Assembly: GCF_907164915.1 (NCBI RefSeq)
Contig: NC_061864.1
Location: 17,768,484 to 17,832,483, forward strand
Length of the DNA stretch: 64,000 nucleotides
From: Impatiens glandulifera
Taxonomy: Eukaryota; Streptophyta; Magnoliopsida; Ericales; Balsaminaceae
Direction: 5' to 3'
The position numbers and the translations under genes are program-made. Each line of letters begins with the position of its first letter. Positions within the stretch are counted from its first letter, which is position 1. This document shows, in pieces, positions 1 through 12,034 of this stretch. A model generated the notes under the pieces. It was not told the DNA's origin. It worked only from the letters and a program-made list of their open reading frames with translations, and made no database searches.

Positions 1-676
1 ACATTATAATCAGTGTTGAAGGGACTTAAATCACATCACACCCACGATACTAAAACTTAAAAAGACCCATTTTTGTAGCTCAATGATTCAACAAACTCCA
101 TATAATCTCAAATGCATAATTGATCCACATCTCTAATCACAATTAATTTTTTTTACCATTATGTATAAATTTCACCAACTTGTACAAATTCAAGTTTGAT
201 GTTTAAAATTTTTCACTAAAACTTTCACTAAAAGATACAAAAATTCAAATTTCATACCGTATGGAATTTAATTTTTTTTTTTAAATTTAATGGGGTGTTT
301 AAAGGCCTTCGTTTTTCGACTAAAAGTTTTGTTAGATTATTCATTAGATACTATTATTTAATTATTATTTTTAAAATATTTACATAATTTTAGTTTCAAA
401 TAACATAGAACATTTATTTAAATTGAAGAAAAAACTATAAATCAAATTGAAAAATAAAAATTTGAATTTTATAGATTAAAATCTTAAATTAACCATTTAA
501 ACATATTAAATTAAAATCTGTGAAGAACGATTAAGGAAGATGGGTGAAGAAGTGAAAGAAAGTCGTAATTGTTGATAGTGACAGAAAAGTACATACAAAA
601 ATAGAGATAAAGAACACACAAAGAAATAATTACTTAATATTATCATGTTTTACTTCTAATATATATTGATATATAT

Positions 677-711
<35 letters not shown>

Positions 712-1860
712 CATGTTTTCCTTCAAATATATATTGATATATATCAATATTTATATTAAATAGTTTTAAAAAAGTGACATATAATAAAATTGATTATGTA
801 TATATTATTACTTAAATAATGTATAAATAATAAGTTAATGATATTAAAAATCTTATTTCATATAATTTTAACGATAAATAAAAAATTCAGATTGACCTCA
901 TAATTAGTCTCAATTTGATAATTTGGTACATTCAAAATATTTAAAGAGATATATGTAGAAATTATTGGAAGTTTGAATAGGGGAAGAGATAATCAGTCTG
1001 AGAAAAACATTACATGACATGTTCTTTCTCTACCATCTCTCCTTCCTTATTTCTACGTCATACTTCATTATTTTTTCTTCCAATCACTTCTTTTATTTTA
1101 AACTGATAATATAGTATTAATTTAATAATTTTTAATATAAACAGGGTATGTATTGATTAAATAATAATTGAGATATTGAGAACAAACTTCTAAACAAATT
1201 ATACATAAAATAAGTTGTATGAGCTAAATTAAAACATAAATATATTTAATAATATTAAAAACATAAATATATGTATTAATATATTTTAAAAATTGTTAAA
1301 CTATATATATATATACTAATTAAAATAAATTTTCTGTAAATTATTATATTATAAAAAATATTTATTATCATGTATACAGAATAAATATACTTTTTTGATA
1401 TTAATAATTTTAAATAAATATATACGAGAAAGAATTATACACTATTATTTTAAAAATTATTTATTAATTTTTATTTTTATAAAAAATAATATTTATATTT
1501 ATTGATTATTCCTAAATTACAAATGAATAAATATATATTTTTTAAATATATAATTTAAGAGAAATGATGGGGATGAAATTTGGAGGAGGAATGATGTGGA
1601 TTCACTGAGAAAATAATAAAAAAATTATCTTTCCTCGCCCTTTATCATTTTTCGAAAATGTGATGTGGTGACACGCATCCCCTCCCAATTCTATCTTCCA
1701 AATTTTCTATTCTTATCCCTCATTATAATTTAAACACAATTTATTAGAAATCATTTATCTAAATATATATTTTAAAATTACATAAATAAATATATTTAAG
1801 TTTTTATATATAATTAATAACATTTATATTATTTAAATATTTATTATATATATATATATA

Positions 1861-2055
1861 TGAGAAATGATTAGGTGAGAGAATTTAGTGAAGGATGACT
1901 TAGCATAATGTTATTCGCTGAAAAAATCAAATAATTTCTCTATTTTCTCTCTTTCCTCCCACTTTTACATTTTCCAACCAATAAGAATGAAAGTCCCTTG
2001 CCAAATTCATTCACTAAATTCATTCACCAAATTTTCTCTCTCTATCCCTCCTTAT
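1861..2055. mobile_element. MITE-like insertion present in copy A, absent from copy B
   Basis: About 190 bp beginning 'gagaaatgattaggtgagag' and ending 'caccaaattttctctctc' sits inside a TA-repeat tract. The ends are imperfectly complementary, each carrying an 'aatttagtgaa'/'ttcactaaatt' motif. At the equivalent place in copy B (about 27775-27800) only the TA tract is present before the shared 'ataatgcctaaattataaat', so this is a clean presence/absence difference. Similar segments (start 'gagaaatgat', end in a CT-rich 'tttctc' tract) lie at 1558-1735, 27480-27640 and 31720-31850. Superfamily is not assigned; insertion into a TA tract would suit a TA-target family but the exact ends cannot be fixed. 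Confidence 0.6.
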
Positions 2056-3245
2056 ATATATATAATGCCTAAATTATAAATGAATTAATCAAAAACATTT
2101 AAAATTATATTTTTTATAAGCGTTTTATCTTAAATTATATATATAAATATATATTTTAAAAAATGCATATATATATATTTATATTAATTTTCTTATATAA
2201 TATATTATTTAATTAAAACATTAAAATCATTAATAATAAAATTATGAATTAAAAAATGTAAACTAATTATTTAAAAAATCATATTTATGAAATAAAATAA
2301 AATAAAAAGGTAATTGTTTTGTAGTTTTGTTTTTACTTCTTATATTTTAATTTAAATATGTAATTATTTTAAAATTAGTAAATACAGTTAAAAATTTATA
2401 TACTTAAAAAAAAGAAGATAATTATAAAAATATGTAATTATTTTGAAAGTATTTTAAAATAATTAATTTAATTGATTTTTTTTATAAAGTTTGAAAGTGT
2501 TTTAGAAAGAGTGATTTTAAATATTTTTTAAAATTTAATAAATTATTATTTAAACATAAGATAATATTGTTAAAAAAAATTATAAGTATATAATTGTAAA
2601 AAGATTATTGATTTATATTCATTCTAATAACTTATTTGTAAAACATAATAAGTTGTTAAAAATATTAATAAATTAATAATAAATTTAATGTTAATAAATT
2701 TATTATTAATATTTTAAGTATTAAATATAAAATTTAAAATTTTTGGATAAAGATGAGTAATTATTTAAAAATTAGTTAATAAATAAAAATATTTTCAATA
2801 TTTGTTTTATATTTTATCAAATATATTCATAAATATACTTTAATAAGTTTTATTATGTTAATCTTTATAACTAAATATATTAATGTAATATTATGTTAAT
2901 CTCTAAAAGTTTTTTAAAATTTATTATGTTTGATTATTTAATTAATTTTAAAAATAAGAATTTATTAATTAAAAAAAATTGTAAATAAATGAGAGAAAAT
3001 ATAAAAAATAGTTTTTTTTTCTATTTTTATATATATTAAATTTTAATAAGAAATTATTTAAAAATTAATTAATACAGTTAAAAAAAATAATGATTTATAC
3101 ATTTATAATATATACATTAGAGAGAAAGTTTGAAAATTTTTTTTTATATTTCTTTTAATTTGTAATAATTATTTAAAATTAGTTAATACCGTTATAAAAA
3201 ACATTGTTATACGACAAAATGAAATTGTAAAACAAATTCTGTTTT

Positions 3246-3545
3246 TATATTAATACGACAAGTGTTTGAAAAATTAACAAATTATGTTATAATATTAATA
3301 CGACAAGTGTTTAAAAAACTTTTACAAAATTCTGTTTTTATATTAATACGACAAGTGTTTGAAAAATTAACAAATTATGTTATAATATTAATACGACAAG
3401 TGTTTAAAAAACTTTTACAAAATTCTGTTTTTATATTAATACGACAAGTGTTTAAAAAACTTTTACAAAATCCTGTTTTTATATTAATACGACAAGTGTT
3501 TGAAAAATAAATTGTTAACAAATTATATTAATACGACAAGTGTTT
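3246..3545. repeat. Minisatellite, 7 units of about 43-49 bp (copy A)
   Basis: The core 'acgacaagtgttt' occurs at about 3254, 3300, 3348, 3392, 3441, 3489 and 3532, each followed by A-rich sequence and a variable 'aaattatgtt' or 'aaattctgttttt' filler. Two filler types partly alternate. The open frame through these repeats is a by-product of the repeat, not a gene. Confidence 0.85.
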
Positions 3546-3942
3546 AAAAAACAAATTGTTTTTTATATTATTTTAAATTTTAGCAAGTAATTAAACGTTT
3601 ATAATACGACAATTAATCTAGGTTTATATTTAATTTAAATTTTAATTAGTAATTATTTAAAAATCTTGTTAAAAAAATTAATGATATATTTTGAAATACG
3701 ACAAATTTTTTTGTTTTTATAAAACAAAATTTTATTTTTTTTATATTTATTTTAATTTTTAATAAGTAATTATTTAAAAAATTGTTAATACTATTCAAAT
3801 TAATAATTATTTATACTACAAAACCAGATTATTTTACAAATATGTAAGTGTATATACATTTTAATCTATTATTTCAAAATATATCAAACATTTTAAAAAT
3901 AAAAATAAATCTATAACATATAAAAATAACATTTAATGAGAT

Positions 3943-4260
3943 TACGCCCTAGATGGTTCAAAATTAGGTTTAAGCGACGGATGGGGGAATCCTCTGAGCC
4001 CTAGCCAGATGGTGTATTTGGGAAGCCCGCATAACCATAGTGGTTCTTTGATCTACGGCGTGGAAGAACAGAGAAGGGAGAAACAAGTTAATGGTTATCA
4101 ACGGCGATTCCTTATGGATGTGGCCACTAACGGCGGAGGTTAAGTCGGACGAGCAGCAGCATCATCTTCGTACCTAAAAAGAGAAAGAATGGCAGCTTCA
4201 TAGACAAGACCAACTTTAGAGAAGGTCCAACCATGGAGAATTAGGTTTAGAGCTTGTAAT
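3943..4260. other. GC-richer island with a 28-codon open frame; origin unknown
   Basis: Directly after the copy A breakpoint the composition jumps from AT-rich to balanced. A short frame begins with ATG at 4091 and stops with TAA at 4175-4177. It resembles the 5' leader and first codons of a gene (leader, ATG, then acidic/Gln/His residues) but nothing downstream continues it, and I do not recognise the peptide. It could be a captured or truncated first exon. Confidence 0.3.
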
Positions 4261-4629
4261 TTCAAATCAGATAAATTATGTTTCATTTTAAAGTTGATTT
4301 TATATAATGGTCACGTTTGAATATGCTAAAGTAAATTGTCGTAATAATTAATTCAAAATTTATAATAAAAACACATTTTGGGATTTTTGATTTAGTGTTT
4401 ATAAACTGAGTTTGGACATTTACTAATAAGTTTATGCAAAAAATTATGTTTAGATATAATTTTTTCTCTTCAAATAGTATTTTAAGCTTATAATCATAAC
4501 GATATTCTCTTTCTATCATTTTTTAATATTTTTTTATTTTTTCTTATTTATTTAATCTATTTCTAATATTTTTCATTCTTATATTTTATCTATTTTTTAT
4601 TCATTATTAACTAATATTTTAAAACATAG
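4261..4629. other. AT-rich spacer
   Basis: Low-complexity AT-rich sequence. No gene, RNA or element boundary is recognised. Confidence 0.6.
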
Positions 4630-5815
4630 AGGTTGTTTGGTGAACCAATTCTCAAACTAACATTGTTTTTCGTTCAATTTCCCAAATTAACCTAGTTTAT
4701 TCATTCATTCTCAAATTAACCTACTTTACTATTGAAAGTTTCTTTATTTATTTTTATTTTTTAAATTTATTTATATTTAAACTTATATATATATATATAA
4801 ATTATTATTTTTATTAAATTATTTTTTTTATAAATTTGATTATTTATATTTTGATTAATATATTTAAATTATTATTTTTATAAATTTAATTATTTATATT
4901 TTAATATATATTTAATTTTAATTATTATTTTATATAATATTTTATTTTTATTTTAAAAAGTTTAATATAATATTATACAAATGAGAATTATTTAAATATA
5001 ATGACAAAACAATTATAAAAAAAATACGATCATTCAAATTGTCACCAAATAAAGTGGAAAATAAGAGCGATTAAGCATTCAAGAAATAATAATAAAAACA
5101 TAAGTCAAATATATTTATCAACTAACAAACTTAAGATAAAATATAGTATTAATATGCTCAAGAAAATCAATATTGGACGTTCTAATAACACATGATTGAA
5201 AAAAATATGATAATTTTATTCCCAATAAAATTTTGAGAAAGAAGAGAAACTAACTAAGTCAAAGTCAATGTATTCAAATTGAGAATAATAACTCACTAAA
5301 CACTACAATTTGTGGGAGGTGTGGCCAAAAAGGTTATACAAAACGTAGTTAAAAGATGTACTTGAGTAAAATTGTAAATAATTTAGAAAAGAATGATTGT
5401 AATTATTTTTTATAAATTATTATATATAGTTATGGTTAAAATATTTTAAATATATTAATATTTATTAATTATTTATGAGGATGGTAAAGTGAATATTTAT
5501 TATATTATATAAATAATAATTAAAATGTAAATATATATATTAAAATTATAATAATAAAATTTATAAAAATAATAATTTAAAATATATATATATCAAAATA
5601 TAAATAATAATGTAAATATATACATCAAAATATAAATAATTTAATTTATAAAAATAATAATGTAATAATATATAAAAAAAATTAAAATATAAAAACTAGA
5701 GTTTGAATAATAAAGTAGGTTAGTTTGGTAATGAATGAACAAAGTAGGTTAGTTTGGGAGGTTAAACGTGAAACAAGGTTAATTTGGGAATTGGTTCTTG
5801 TTCGGTTGTGAGTTT
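4630..5815. mobile_element. Long-inverted-repeat DNA element, probably Mutator-like remnant
   Basis: The left arm (from about 4640: 'aaccaattctcaaactaaca', then 'caaattaacctactttac') is matched in reverse complement by the right arm (about 5700-5795, 'aaagtaggttagtttgggag' and 'aatttgggaattggtt'). Complementarity continues inward through the AT-rich flanks, giving arms of a few hundred bases. In the middle, 5311-5355 reads as a CCHC-like peptide (ICGRCGQKGYTKRS, then stop). This resembles the terminal zinc knuckle of MULE transposases, except that the histidine is a tyrosine and the last cysteine a serine. Long arms plus a knuckle suggest a decayed MULE. I could not fix the termini or find a 9-bp target duplication. 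Confidence 0.5.
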
Positions 5816-6144
5816 TTAAAAAAACTAAGAGAGAAAAATGAAATGATGGGTGATGATTTTGAGGAGATAATAATTATTTTTAGTAGGAAGACTTAAAATG
5901 TATTAATATATATAAATAAAATAAAGAATATTTTAGTATATTGGTTAATGATTTGAGTGATGTGATTGATAAAAATTGAGTAAAGTGATGTTTGATTTTG
6001 TATGATTTTTTTTAAAAACTCATACCGAACAAGGCCATAATTAAATTATGAGTATATATACAATTTTTTTTATATTAACCACTTAAATAGAGTAAATGAG
6101 ATCAAACCCAACAAATGTCATTATAATTTTTAAATAAGAACATC
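5816..6144. other. AT-rich spacer with MITE-like tail
   Basis: No gene. The end near 6025 ('ccgaacaaggcc') is typical of small hAT-like MITE borders in plants, and related AT-rich segments recur near 38690-38900 and, inverted, near 39420-39620. No firm boundaries. Confidence 0.3.
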
Positions 6145-7617
6145 TAATACAAAATATATTGATGACACGCTCTACATGGTCCATTCTACCTATATGAATT
6201 TTAAACACTTTCGGGATATTTTATGATTATTCGGTGTATGTTTCGATCTTCGAGTTAATCTAAATAAGTCAAACATCTTTTTTGAGATTCTATTTGAATA
6301 AAAAAATAATGAGCTTGATAAATGTGTTGAAGTTCATAATTGTTGGTCTTCCATCAACATATCTTGGTATGTCATTGAATGATAAATTACAATACAAGGT
6401 CTATTGGGACTCGATTATCACTAAAATAGAATGTAATTATTTAGATGGAAAAATAAAAATAATCTCGAAAGGGGTCGACTAATCCTCATTAAGAGTGGGT
6501 TGTCATTTATGCCCACATATATGATGTCGTTATTCATTATCCTCAAGAGTGGTGATGAAAATGGAGAGAATATTGTGTAATTTTCTATAGGGATCTTTTA
6601 ACTCATCGTTTTGTCATCTAGTTAATTGAAATAATATTAAATGTTTTAAAAATCAAGAATGTTTAGATATTCGAGATCTTATTTTTTTTTAATAAGTCTC
6701 TTTTATCAAAATGGTGTAGTAGATTTGCAACGAAGCCAAATAGTTTTTGGGCATCGATAATCAAATGTAAGTATGGTCTAGTTGGTTTACCAAAATATCT
6801 AATTATCCAACGAGATGTAGCGTTTGGAAAGGAATTTATTCTATGTGGAAAAGTTTTCGTTAACAGTCTAAATTCATTGTGGGGATGGTTCTTCAATTAG
6901 TTTTTAGGATGATATTTGGTGTAGTGTCAAAGACGTATCTTGAGTTTGTTTTCATTGTTATATGTAGAAATTCTACAATTAAGGAAGTGTTTGAGCTTCA
7001 GTCAAGTAGTTTCGCCAATCAAATTAGATATAGAAAGAGATAAAATATTATGGAAACTTTGTCCCATAATATAATTTTATTTTTGGTAGGACACAAGCAA
7101 GATGCATTGACGAAATATGGATAATTTACATTTGAGACATTACTACAAATTGTTTGTTAAGATGATTTCATATAATTTTTGTTAGGAAAAACTTTGGCAG
7201 TCAAAGATTTCATTCAAGATCTCGTCTTTGGATGGAGTGTTATTCACGGTGGAATTTTTACAAATGATATGTGCATGAAAAATGGTTATATTATGGTTAG
7301 TCGTATATGTCACGAAGATGTTTAATCAACAACTCATTTACTTTTGCGTTGTCAAGTGGTGACTAGTATTTGAAGTCTTTTGTGAAGTATTACTAGGATT
7401 TATTGGATGATTCCCGAGTCTTTGGGTAGTCGCTAAGAAATTTGGATTGATGCGATTGATACGACAGACTTACATATTTGTGTTACCATTCCAATTAGTT
7501 TTTGGTGGATTATCTATTTCGAAAGAAATCGTCGAACTTTCAATGATCGCAATCGTTCGATACGTATCATTTATAATGATATTATTATGACGCTTTCTAA
7601 AATTCGTTTAAAAATGA
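6145..7617 (+). pseudogene. Decayed L1-type LINE reverse transcriptase (3' half)
   Basis: Conceptual translation in shifting frames gives the C-terminal half of a plant non-LTR reverse transcriptase. A degenerate 'DDTL' stretch (about 6162) comes first, then 'VNLNKS' (about 6255), 'GLPSTYLGM' (about 6345), 'IISKGVD' leading into 'LIKSGLSFMPTYMMSLF' (about 6460-6535), and a C-terminal zf-RVT-like region with 'FWWIIYFERNRRTFNDRN' (about 7500). Many frameshifts and stops make it non-functional. The 5' half (endonuclease, most of RT) is absent. The element is interrupted at 7618 by the LTR retrotransposon and its 3' tail resumes at 20769. A related inverted copy lies at 23150-24010. Confidence 0.8.
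7613..7617. repeat. Target-site duplication AATGA (left)
   Basis: The five bases before LTR1 are AATGA; the five after LTR4 (20769-20773) are also AATGA. A 5-bp duplication is normal for LTR-retrotransposon integration and bounds the whole four-LTR structure. Confidence 0.9.
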
Positions 7618-8873
7618 TGTTAGGATCTAGATCGCCGCTGGTGGACCGGGGGTTGGACCAGTTAGCGGTTCTTACTCGTAGGGTGGTAGTTAATCCGGTT
7701 AGAGATTAATACCGGGGTTTCAATACTACACAACCTGTCACAAACCCTTGAACTAGGTTCAAGCGCGGAAGAGGTTTGCTTTCAAGTTGAAGCGGCACGC
7801 TTATATGATAGGCACGGTCGGTTTCGGATGATGGAGATTTGGGAATGGTGGGTCAGTTTCGGTAATCTGGATATTCGGTATGATTAGTATAAAGTCGGTT
7901 TGGTTAAGTCAGTCGGTTATGTAATGAGGCCGGCAGAAAGTAAATAACACAACAGATTTTATGGATGTTCGGAGATAAAACTCCTACGTCACCCCTTCCT
8001 CTCGAAACCGTGAGAAGGATATTCACTAAGGAATACAAATACAGGCCGATCGAGACTTATTTCCTTCTCGATAATACTTTTACAGTTTACACCGAAATTG
8101 TAAGACACACTCTAACTTTCAACACTTAGGCTTTCTAGAACAGCACACTCATATCACTTATAGTAAATGCTCGTTATCTCAATGTATGTCCCGCTTAAGT
8201 CCCCCGCATTTACTCTTCTGCAACTGCCTCCTTTTATAGGTGAAATATGCCAACGGTCATATTTCATTGCCTTGAATCTGATTGGCTGATCAGAGGCGCA
8301 GTGATTCAGTGTCTCAGAGGTTCAGACCTGCGGTCGTTTCCTCAGACCTGACGGTCAATCCTCAGACCTGGTGATCTGTTCTTCCGGTGTGTAAGACAGA
8401 CCTGCCGGGTTTGTCTTTTACTTGATGTAGGCACTGTCTGTTGGACAGTTGTCTGTACTTGGAAGATTTTCTTTCTGCTTCATCCCGAAGTAGAATGATC
8501 CGGTAGTACTGTCTTCTGCAGCCTACAGTCTTTCCTCAGACTTGCATGGATATGGAAGTATTCAGTCTGTTCCTTTGGTATCGTTCTCAACAGATACCCG
8601 AAGTGTCTTCTTGTACTGGCCGGTCATTTGACTTGGCCGAATGTCTTTCTGTATGATGTAACCGGACTTCTTTCGGTTATTTCTCTCTTATGGATGATCG
8701 GCTATTTGATGAATCTGGTTTTAAGCTTTGGCCGGTCACGTTTCGAATACTCTTGATCGGTCTGGTAGCTTGACCGGTTAGGTTTCTTCAGTTCATCTGG
8801 TCCGGTTCCTTGTTCCTGCATGGGAAGTTTATTTAAGTTAAGTTTATTCGAACCGGTCTGAATTTATCTAACA
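7618..8873 (-). repeat. LTR1 (3' LTR), 1,256 bp
   Basis: Runs from TGTTAGGATCTAG to GAATTTATCTAACA on the plus strand. It carries a TATA box on the minus strand (TATAAAAG, 8231-8238) and is rich in CCGGT/ACCGG motifs. As the 3' LTR of a minus-strand element, it is preceded (to the right) by a polypurine tract. Confidence 0.95.
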
Positions 8874-8887
8874 ATTTCTCCCTTTTT
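8874..8887 (-). other. Polypurine tract 1 (adjacent to LTR1)
   Basis: Read on the minus strand this is AAAAAGGGAGAAAT, directly next to the LTR start TGTTAGAT. It is the expected plus-strand primer for reverse transcription. Confidence 0.85.
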
Positions 8888-9036
8888 GATTATTTTATTT
8901 AAAATTATCAAAACTATGTAAGTTTGCAACCGTAGGCCGGTTGTTTTGTTTGTCCGGTTTTTGAAAAAGACTTAGAGAGTTTTTCGAAAAATTTTGAGAG
9001 AGAAGTTTTGGAAGAGTCTTTATCTTTTATCTAACA
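8888..9036. repeat. 163-bp spacer unit between the two polypurine tracts
   Basis: With PPT1, 8874-9036 forms the 163-bp unit that recurs at 17947-18109 and 19368-19530 between LTRs. It ends with TTTATCTAACA, mimicking the LTR terminus, and is followed by a second polypurine tract. Confidence 0.9.
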
Positions 9037-9050
9037 ATTTCTCCCTTTTT
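9037..9050 (-). other. Polypurine tract 2 (internal duplicate)
   Basis: Identical to PPT1 and embedded in a direct repeat of about 50 bp (about 8866-8918 versus 9029-9081). Initiation here would start the LTR copy at TGTTAGATAAAAG, which again begins with TG. Confidence 0.8.
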
Positions 9051-9266
9051 GATTATTTTATTTAAAATTATCAAAACTAAGTAGAAATATAAAATAAGGC
9101 CAGATTCAAAATTAACTTTATATATTTATATATAGATGACCGGAAAAGACAAAATGTATAGAAGTACTAAGGCTAAAAAGAAAGATAGTCCCTATTCAGA
9201 GTCCGTGAATTCGTAGGCGCTCTTCTTTTTCTTCGGTTGCTGCTGACCGGTCGGTTCGGAGTATCG

Positions 9267-11888
9267 TTACCTTCTAGAACGGGACCGCAGGTGTTCTTCG
9301 ACTTCGTCCTCGACTTGGTCGGCTTGCTGCGATGTACCCGTGATGACCGGTTCAGAGACCTTGTTGAGCATCTCTACTATTCGAACTCTCTTAGGGGCCT
9401 CCCTCTTTCTCTTCTTCGGTGCTGAAACGGAGGCGGCCGCTTTCTTCTTCTTCTCGTTTTCCTTTGCATAGCCTGCCAGCCTTTGTGCTTCCCTTTCTAG
9501 CCGTGCGGCATCATCCGCAGCCTGACTGGCCACTTTCTCAGCATACCCTGGATATAAGGCCTCAGCTCTTCTTATTCTTTCGGCCTCCACTTCCGCTTCG
9601 GTCAGTTGAGACGATCGCGGTACCTCTTTATTTTTGCTCGCTTCGGCGTCCAGCGCATCCTGGACCCGTTTAGCCACTAGAGCATCAGCCTCTATAGCTG
9701 CGGCATCCGCGTTCTCCTTAGCTTTTAGAATTTCGGCCATTTGTTCGGTAAGTGCCTTTACTTCGGCCACGAGACTCTCGTTTGTCTTTTCCAGTACTGA
9801 GACCCGGTCGATTGTCGTGTCGACCCATTCGAAATCCTTCTTTAAGTTGGAAGTCACATCCTCCAGAGTTGCGGTTCGCTGAACACATTTTTCGCGCTCA
9901 CCGGCCTCTTCCCACAGTCCGACGCCGAGTTCTGAGAGACGTGCTTGATGTTGATCCAGCAGCTGCTTTGTCACGTCGGTGAACTTCATGGCCGAATCAA
10001 TTATGTTGTTGCATCTATCCTTGAACGGTTGAAACTTGGACACGTCGTGTTCTTGTACGCGGTCATCAATCCGCTCCGATATAGACAGTTCAAACTTCTG
10101 AAGTCGGTCATCAATCCGCTCCGAAACTGATGCTTCAAACTTTTGAAGTCGGTCATCAATCCATTCTTTAGGAGGGACTGAAGCGGTGACTTCCGGTGGT
10201 GGAGTAGGAGTTGATTGCTCAGTGGGATCTGGATCGGCTCTCTCACTGGAGTCTATCGGTGCAGCATTCTCATTTGGAAGTTCTAATGTTGCCGCATCCT
10301 CCGAGGTCGTTACCGCATTTTCCAAAATCGGTACCCCGACATCTAATATTGGTGCCTCAATATCCTCTGGTATCGGTGCCTCAACATCCTCTTGTATCCG
10401 TGCCTCAACATCCCTTGGAGGTGTTGGACAGTTAACTGGAAATTCTTCAATTTCCGGAGCAGTATATACCGGTACTTGCCTTTGGTTGCATATTGCTTCC
10501 AGCCGCTCTATTTCTTGAAGTATTTCCAATTTGCCTTTTGCAAGCTTTGTTAGCACCCGCGGTGCTACGGTATTCACCGATCCCCCCTCGTTATACTCTT
10601 CCTTAATTTTCCGGATGCGCTTCCTTAGTTTCCGAAGTTGGCTTCTCGGTATCAGGAGACAGGTTCGGCATTGTACTTCCTGAATTGTGTTGGATTTTGT
10701 GAGGCGTAACATCAGATCCTCTACTTCCTCCAATCTGTCGATGCATTCCTTTTGCGTGAAGCTCGGTAGGATTTCTTTATATTTTGTACTGAACCGGTGC
10801 TCATGCCATTCCAAATATAGGTCTATAACGTCCTCGTCTCGCTTGTTAATGCCCTGAAAAATTTTCTGGACTAATCTATCGGCCTCTGCTTCCTCGGCCT
10901 CCTCCTTTTCCGTGTTGTAGCCTTCAACATCGGCTTCTTTATCAACCCCTTCTTCACCCTCGGTGGTCTCAGGATTGTTGATTGGTTCGGCATCCTCTGG
11001 GCCCCAAACCGACTGATCATCGTCATTGACCGTTCTATTATCGGTCCTCTCCGTTTCGGTATGCTCAGAGGCCCATTCCTCTTCTTCTGTTTGTTGCGGT
11101 GGGTCTACGAAGGTTATCTTTTCTTTCCCTTTTCCTCCGGTCTTTGCTTTGGCCGGGGCATCTTTCTTCGCGGCTTTCTTCTTTCGGCCACCTGTGGCAC
11201 TGGAGGCCGACTGCGTTCTATCAAGGAACTGCCTTAATCTAATGAGGCATCGTTTTGCGAGAACGGTGCCGGGACCGAGATTGATTTTTAAGTGGAGGAA
11301 TATCTTATCGAGCGGCACGGCGTATCCCCACGACCGGGTTGAGTCCGGTTTCACCATGTCCATGAGGTTGCTGAACACTGATCTTGCCCAGTTGACCTCT
11401 TTTCCTTCCATCAGACCGATCAACATCTTGATTTTGTCTTTGGTATGGTTGCTGAAGTTTCCTCCCCTTGCCAGTATCGCCCTGGCGAAAATGTCACATG
11501 CCGGGATATACTCCGGCCTCAGCATTTGTTTACTCCCAGATGTTGTGATCGGCTCAGTGGTTGCCGATAAAATGTGGCAAGCCGCCTCAAAGATTTCCGG
11601 GTCTATTTCTGCCGTTGCATCCTAACCGGTTGTTGGGAGATGCAGGCTCTCGGCCACCAATGCTTCGGTTATCTCGATTTGGGAACCGCAAACCGTCGCG
11701 ATGATCCTGTCGTATGCGATGATTGCGGTGTTGAAGAATTCTTCGACCGCATCTTTATAAATTACGTGAGGACCGTCTAGGAAATATCCCAGACCGGTTT
11801 TAATCAGCCGGTCAATAACTTTCTTCGCCTCGGTTGTCCCATTCAGCCGGATTTCCTCGAAATCCACTTGAGAGTAGAGTTTGAACAA
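9267..11888 (-). pseudogene. Accessory retrotransposon ORF, module 3 (873 codons with one TAG)
   Basis: One continuous frame from about 11888 to 9267 is broken by a single TAG at 11622-11624. The longer part is 752 codons from an ATG at 11525. The N-terminal region (VDF ... TGL..FL ... DAVEEFF) matches modules 1 and 2 in pattern. The rest is a Lys-rich segment (KKKAAKK), an acidic middle, repeats of the type EDVEAPI, three copies of about 16 residues containing ERIDDRLQKFE, a Glu/Ala-rich likely coiled coil, and a basic tail with KKRKR that could be a nuclear localisation signal. It resembles the poorly characterised 'putative plant transposon protein' ORFs found in plant LTR elements; no function is known to me. 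No in-frame ATG is visible upstream of 11888. Confidence 0.7.
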
Positions 11889-12026
11889 TGCCGAATCACG
11901 ACCATGTTAAAGAGTTTGAGAAAGTGAGAGAGATAGCCGCTTCAGATGACCGCTTCAAAAAGGATTAGACAACTTAGAGAGAGAAAGTGAATTCGCGTGA
12001 GAATGAAAGAAAATGACCAAGGGTCC

Positions 12027-12034
12027 CTTTTATA
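12027..12034 (-). promoter_or_regulatory. TATA box of module 3
   Basis: TATAAAAG on the minus strand, about 120-140 bp upstream of the module 3 coding frame. It has the same CTATAAAAGG context as the LTR TATA box. Confidence 0.5.

Larger units (their letters stand above)
1..3942. repeat. Long AT-rich direct repeat, copy A (left end outside or at window edge)
   Basis: The window opens inside a non-coding AT-rich block that recurs, in the same order and orientation, at 26107-29502. The first bases (acattataatcagtgttgaa) match 26109 onward, and the match can be followed by eye through landmarks such as the duplicated 'atatattgatatatatcaat' block, the 'gagaaatgat' MITE-like segment and the 'acgacaagtgttt' minisatellite, to 'taatgagattac' near 3942 and 29502. 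After that the copies diverge abruptly. No plausible gene is seen. Copy A is longer mainly because of extra minisatellite units and a MITE insertion. It may be an old segmental duplication or a non-coding transposon present twice. Confidence 0.8.

Noticed and set aside
3262..3510. 82-codon frame with repeating ILIRQVFKKLL peptide
   Set aside because: It is the translation of the AT-rich minisatellite; copy B has no equivalent frame.
11026..11625. 199-codon plus-strand frame opposite module 3 of the retrotransposon
   Set aside because: Antisense shadow of the 752-codon minus-strand frame; no domain sense and caused by its codon bias. The same applies to plus-strand frames at 9237-10518 and 15846-16421.
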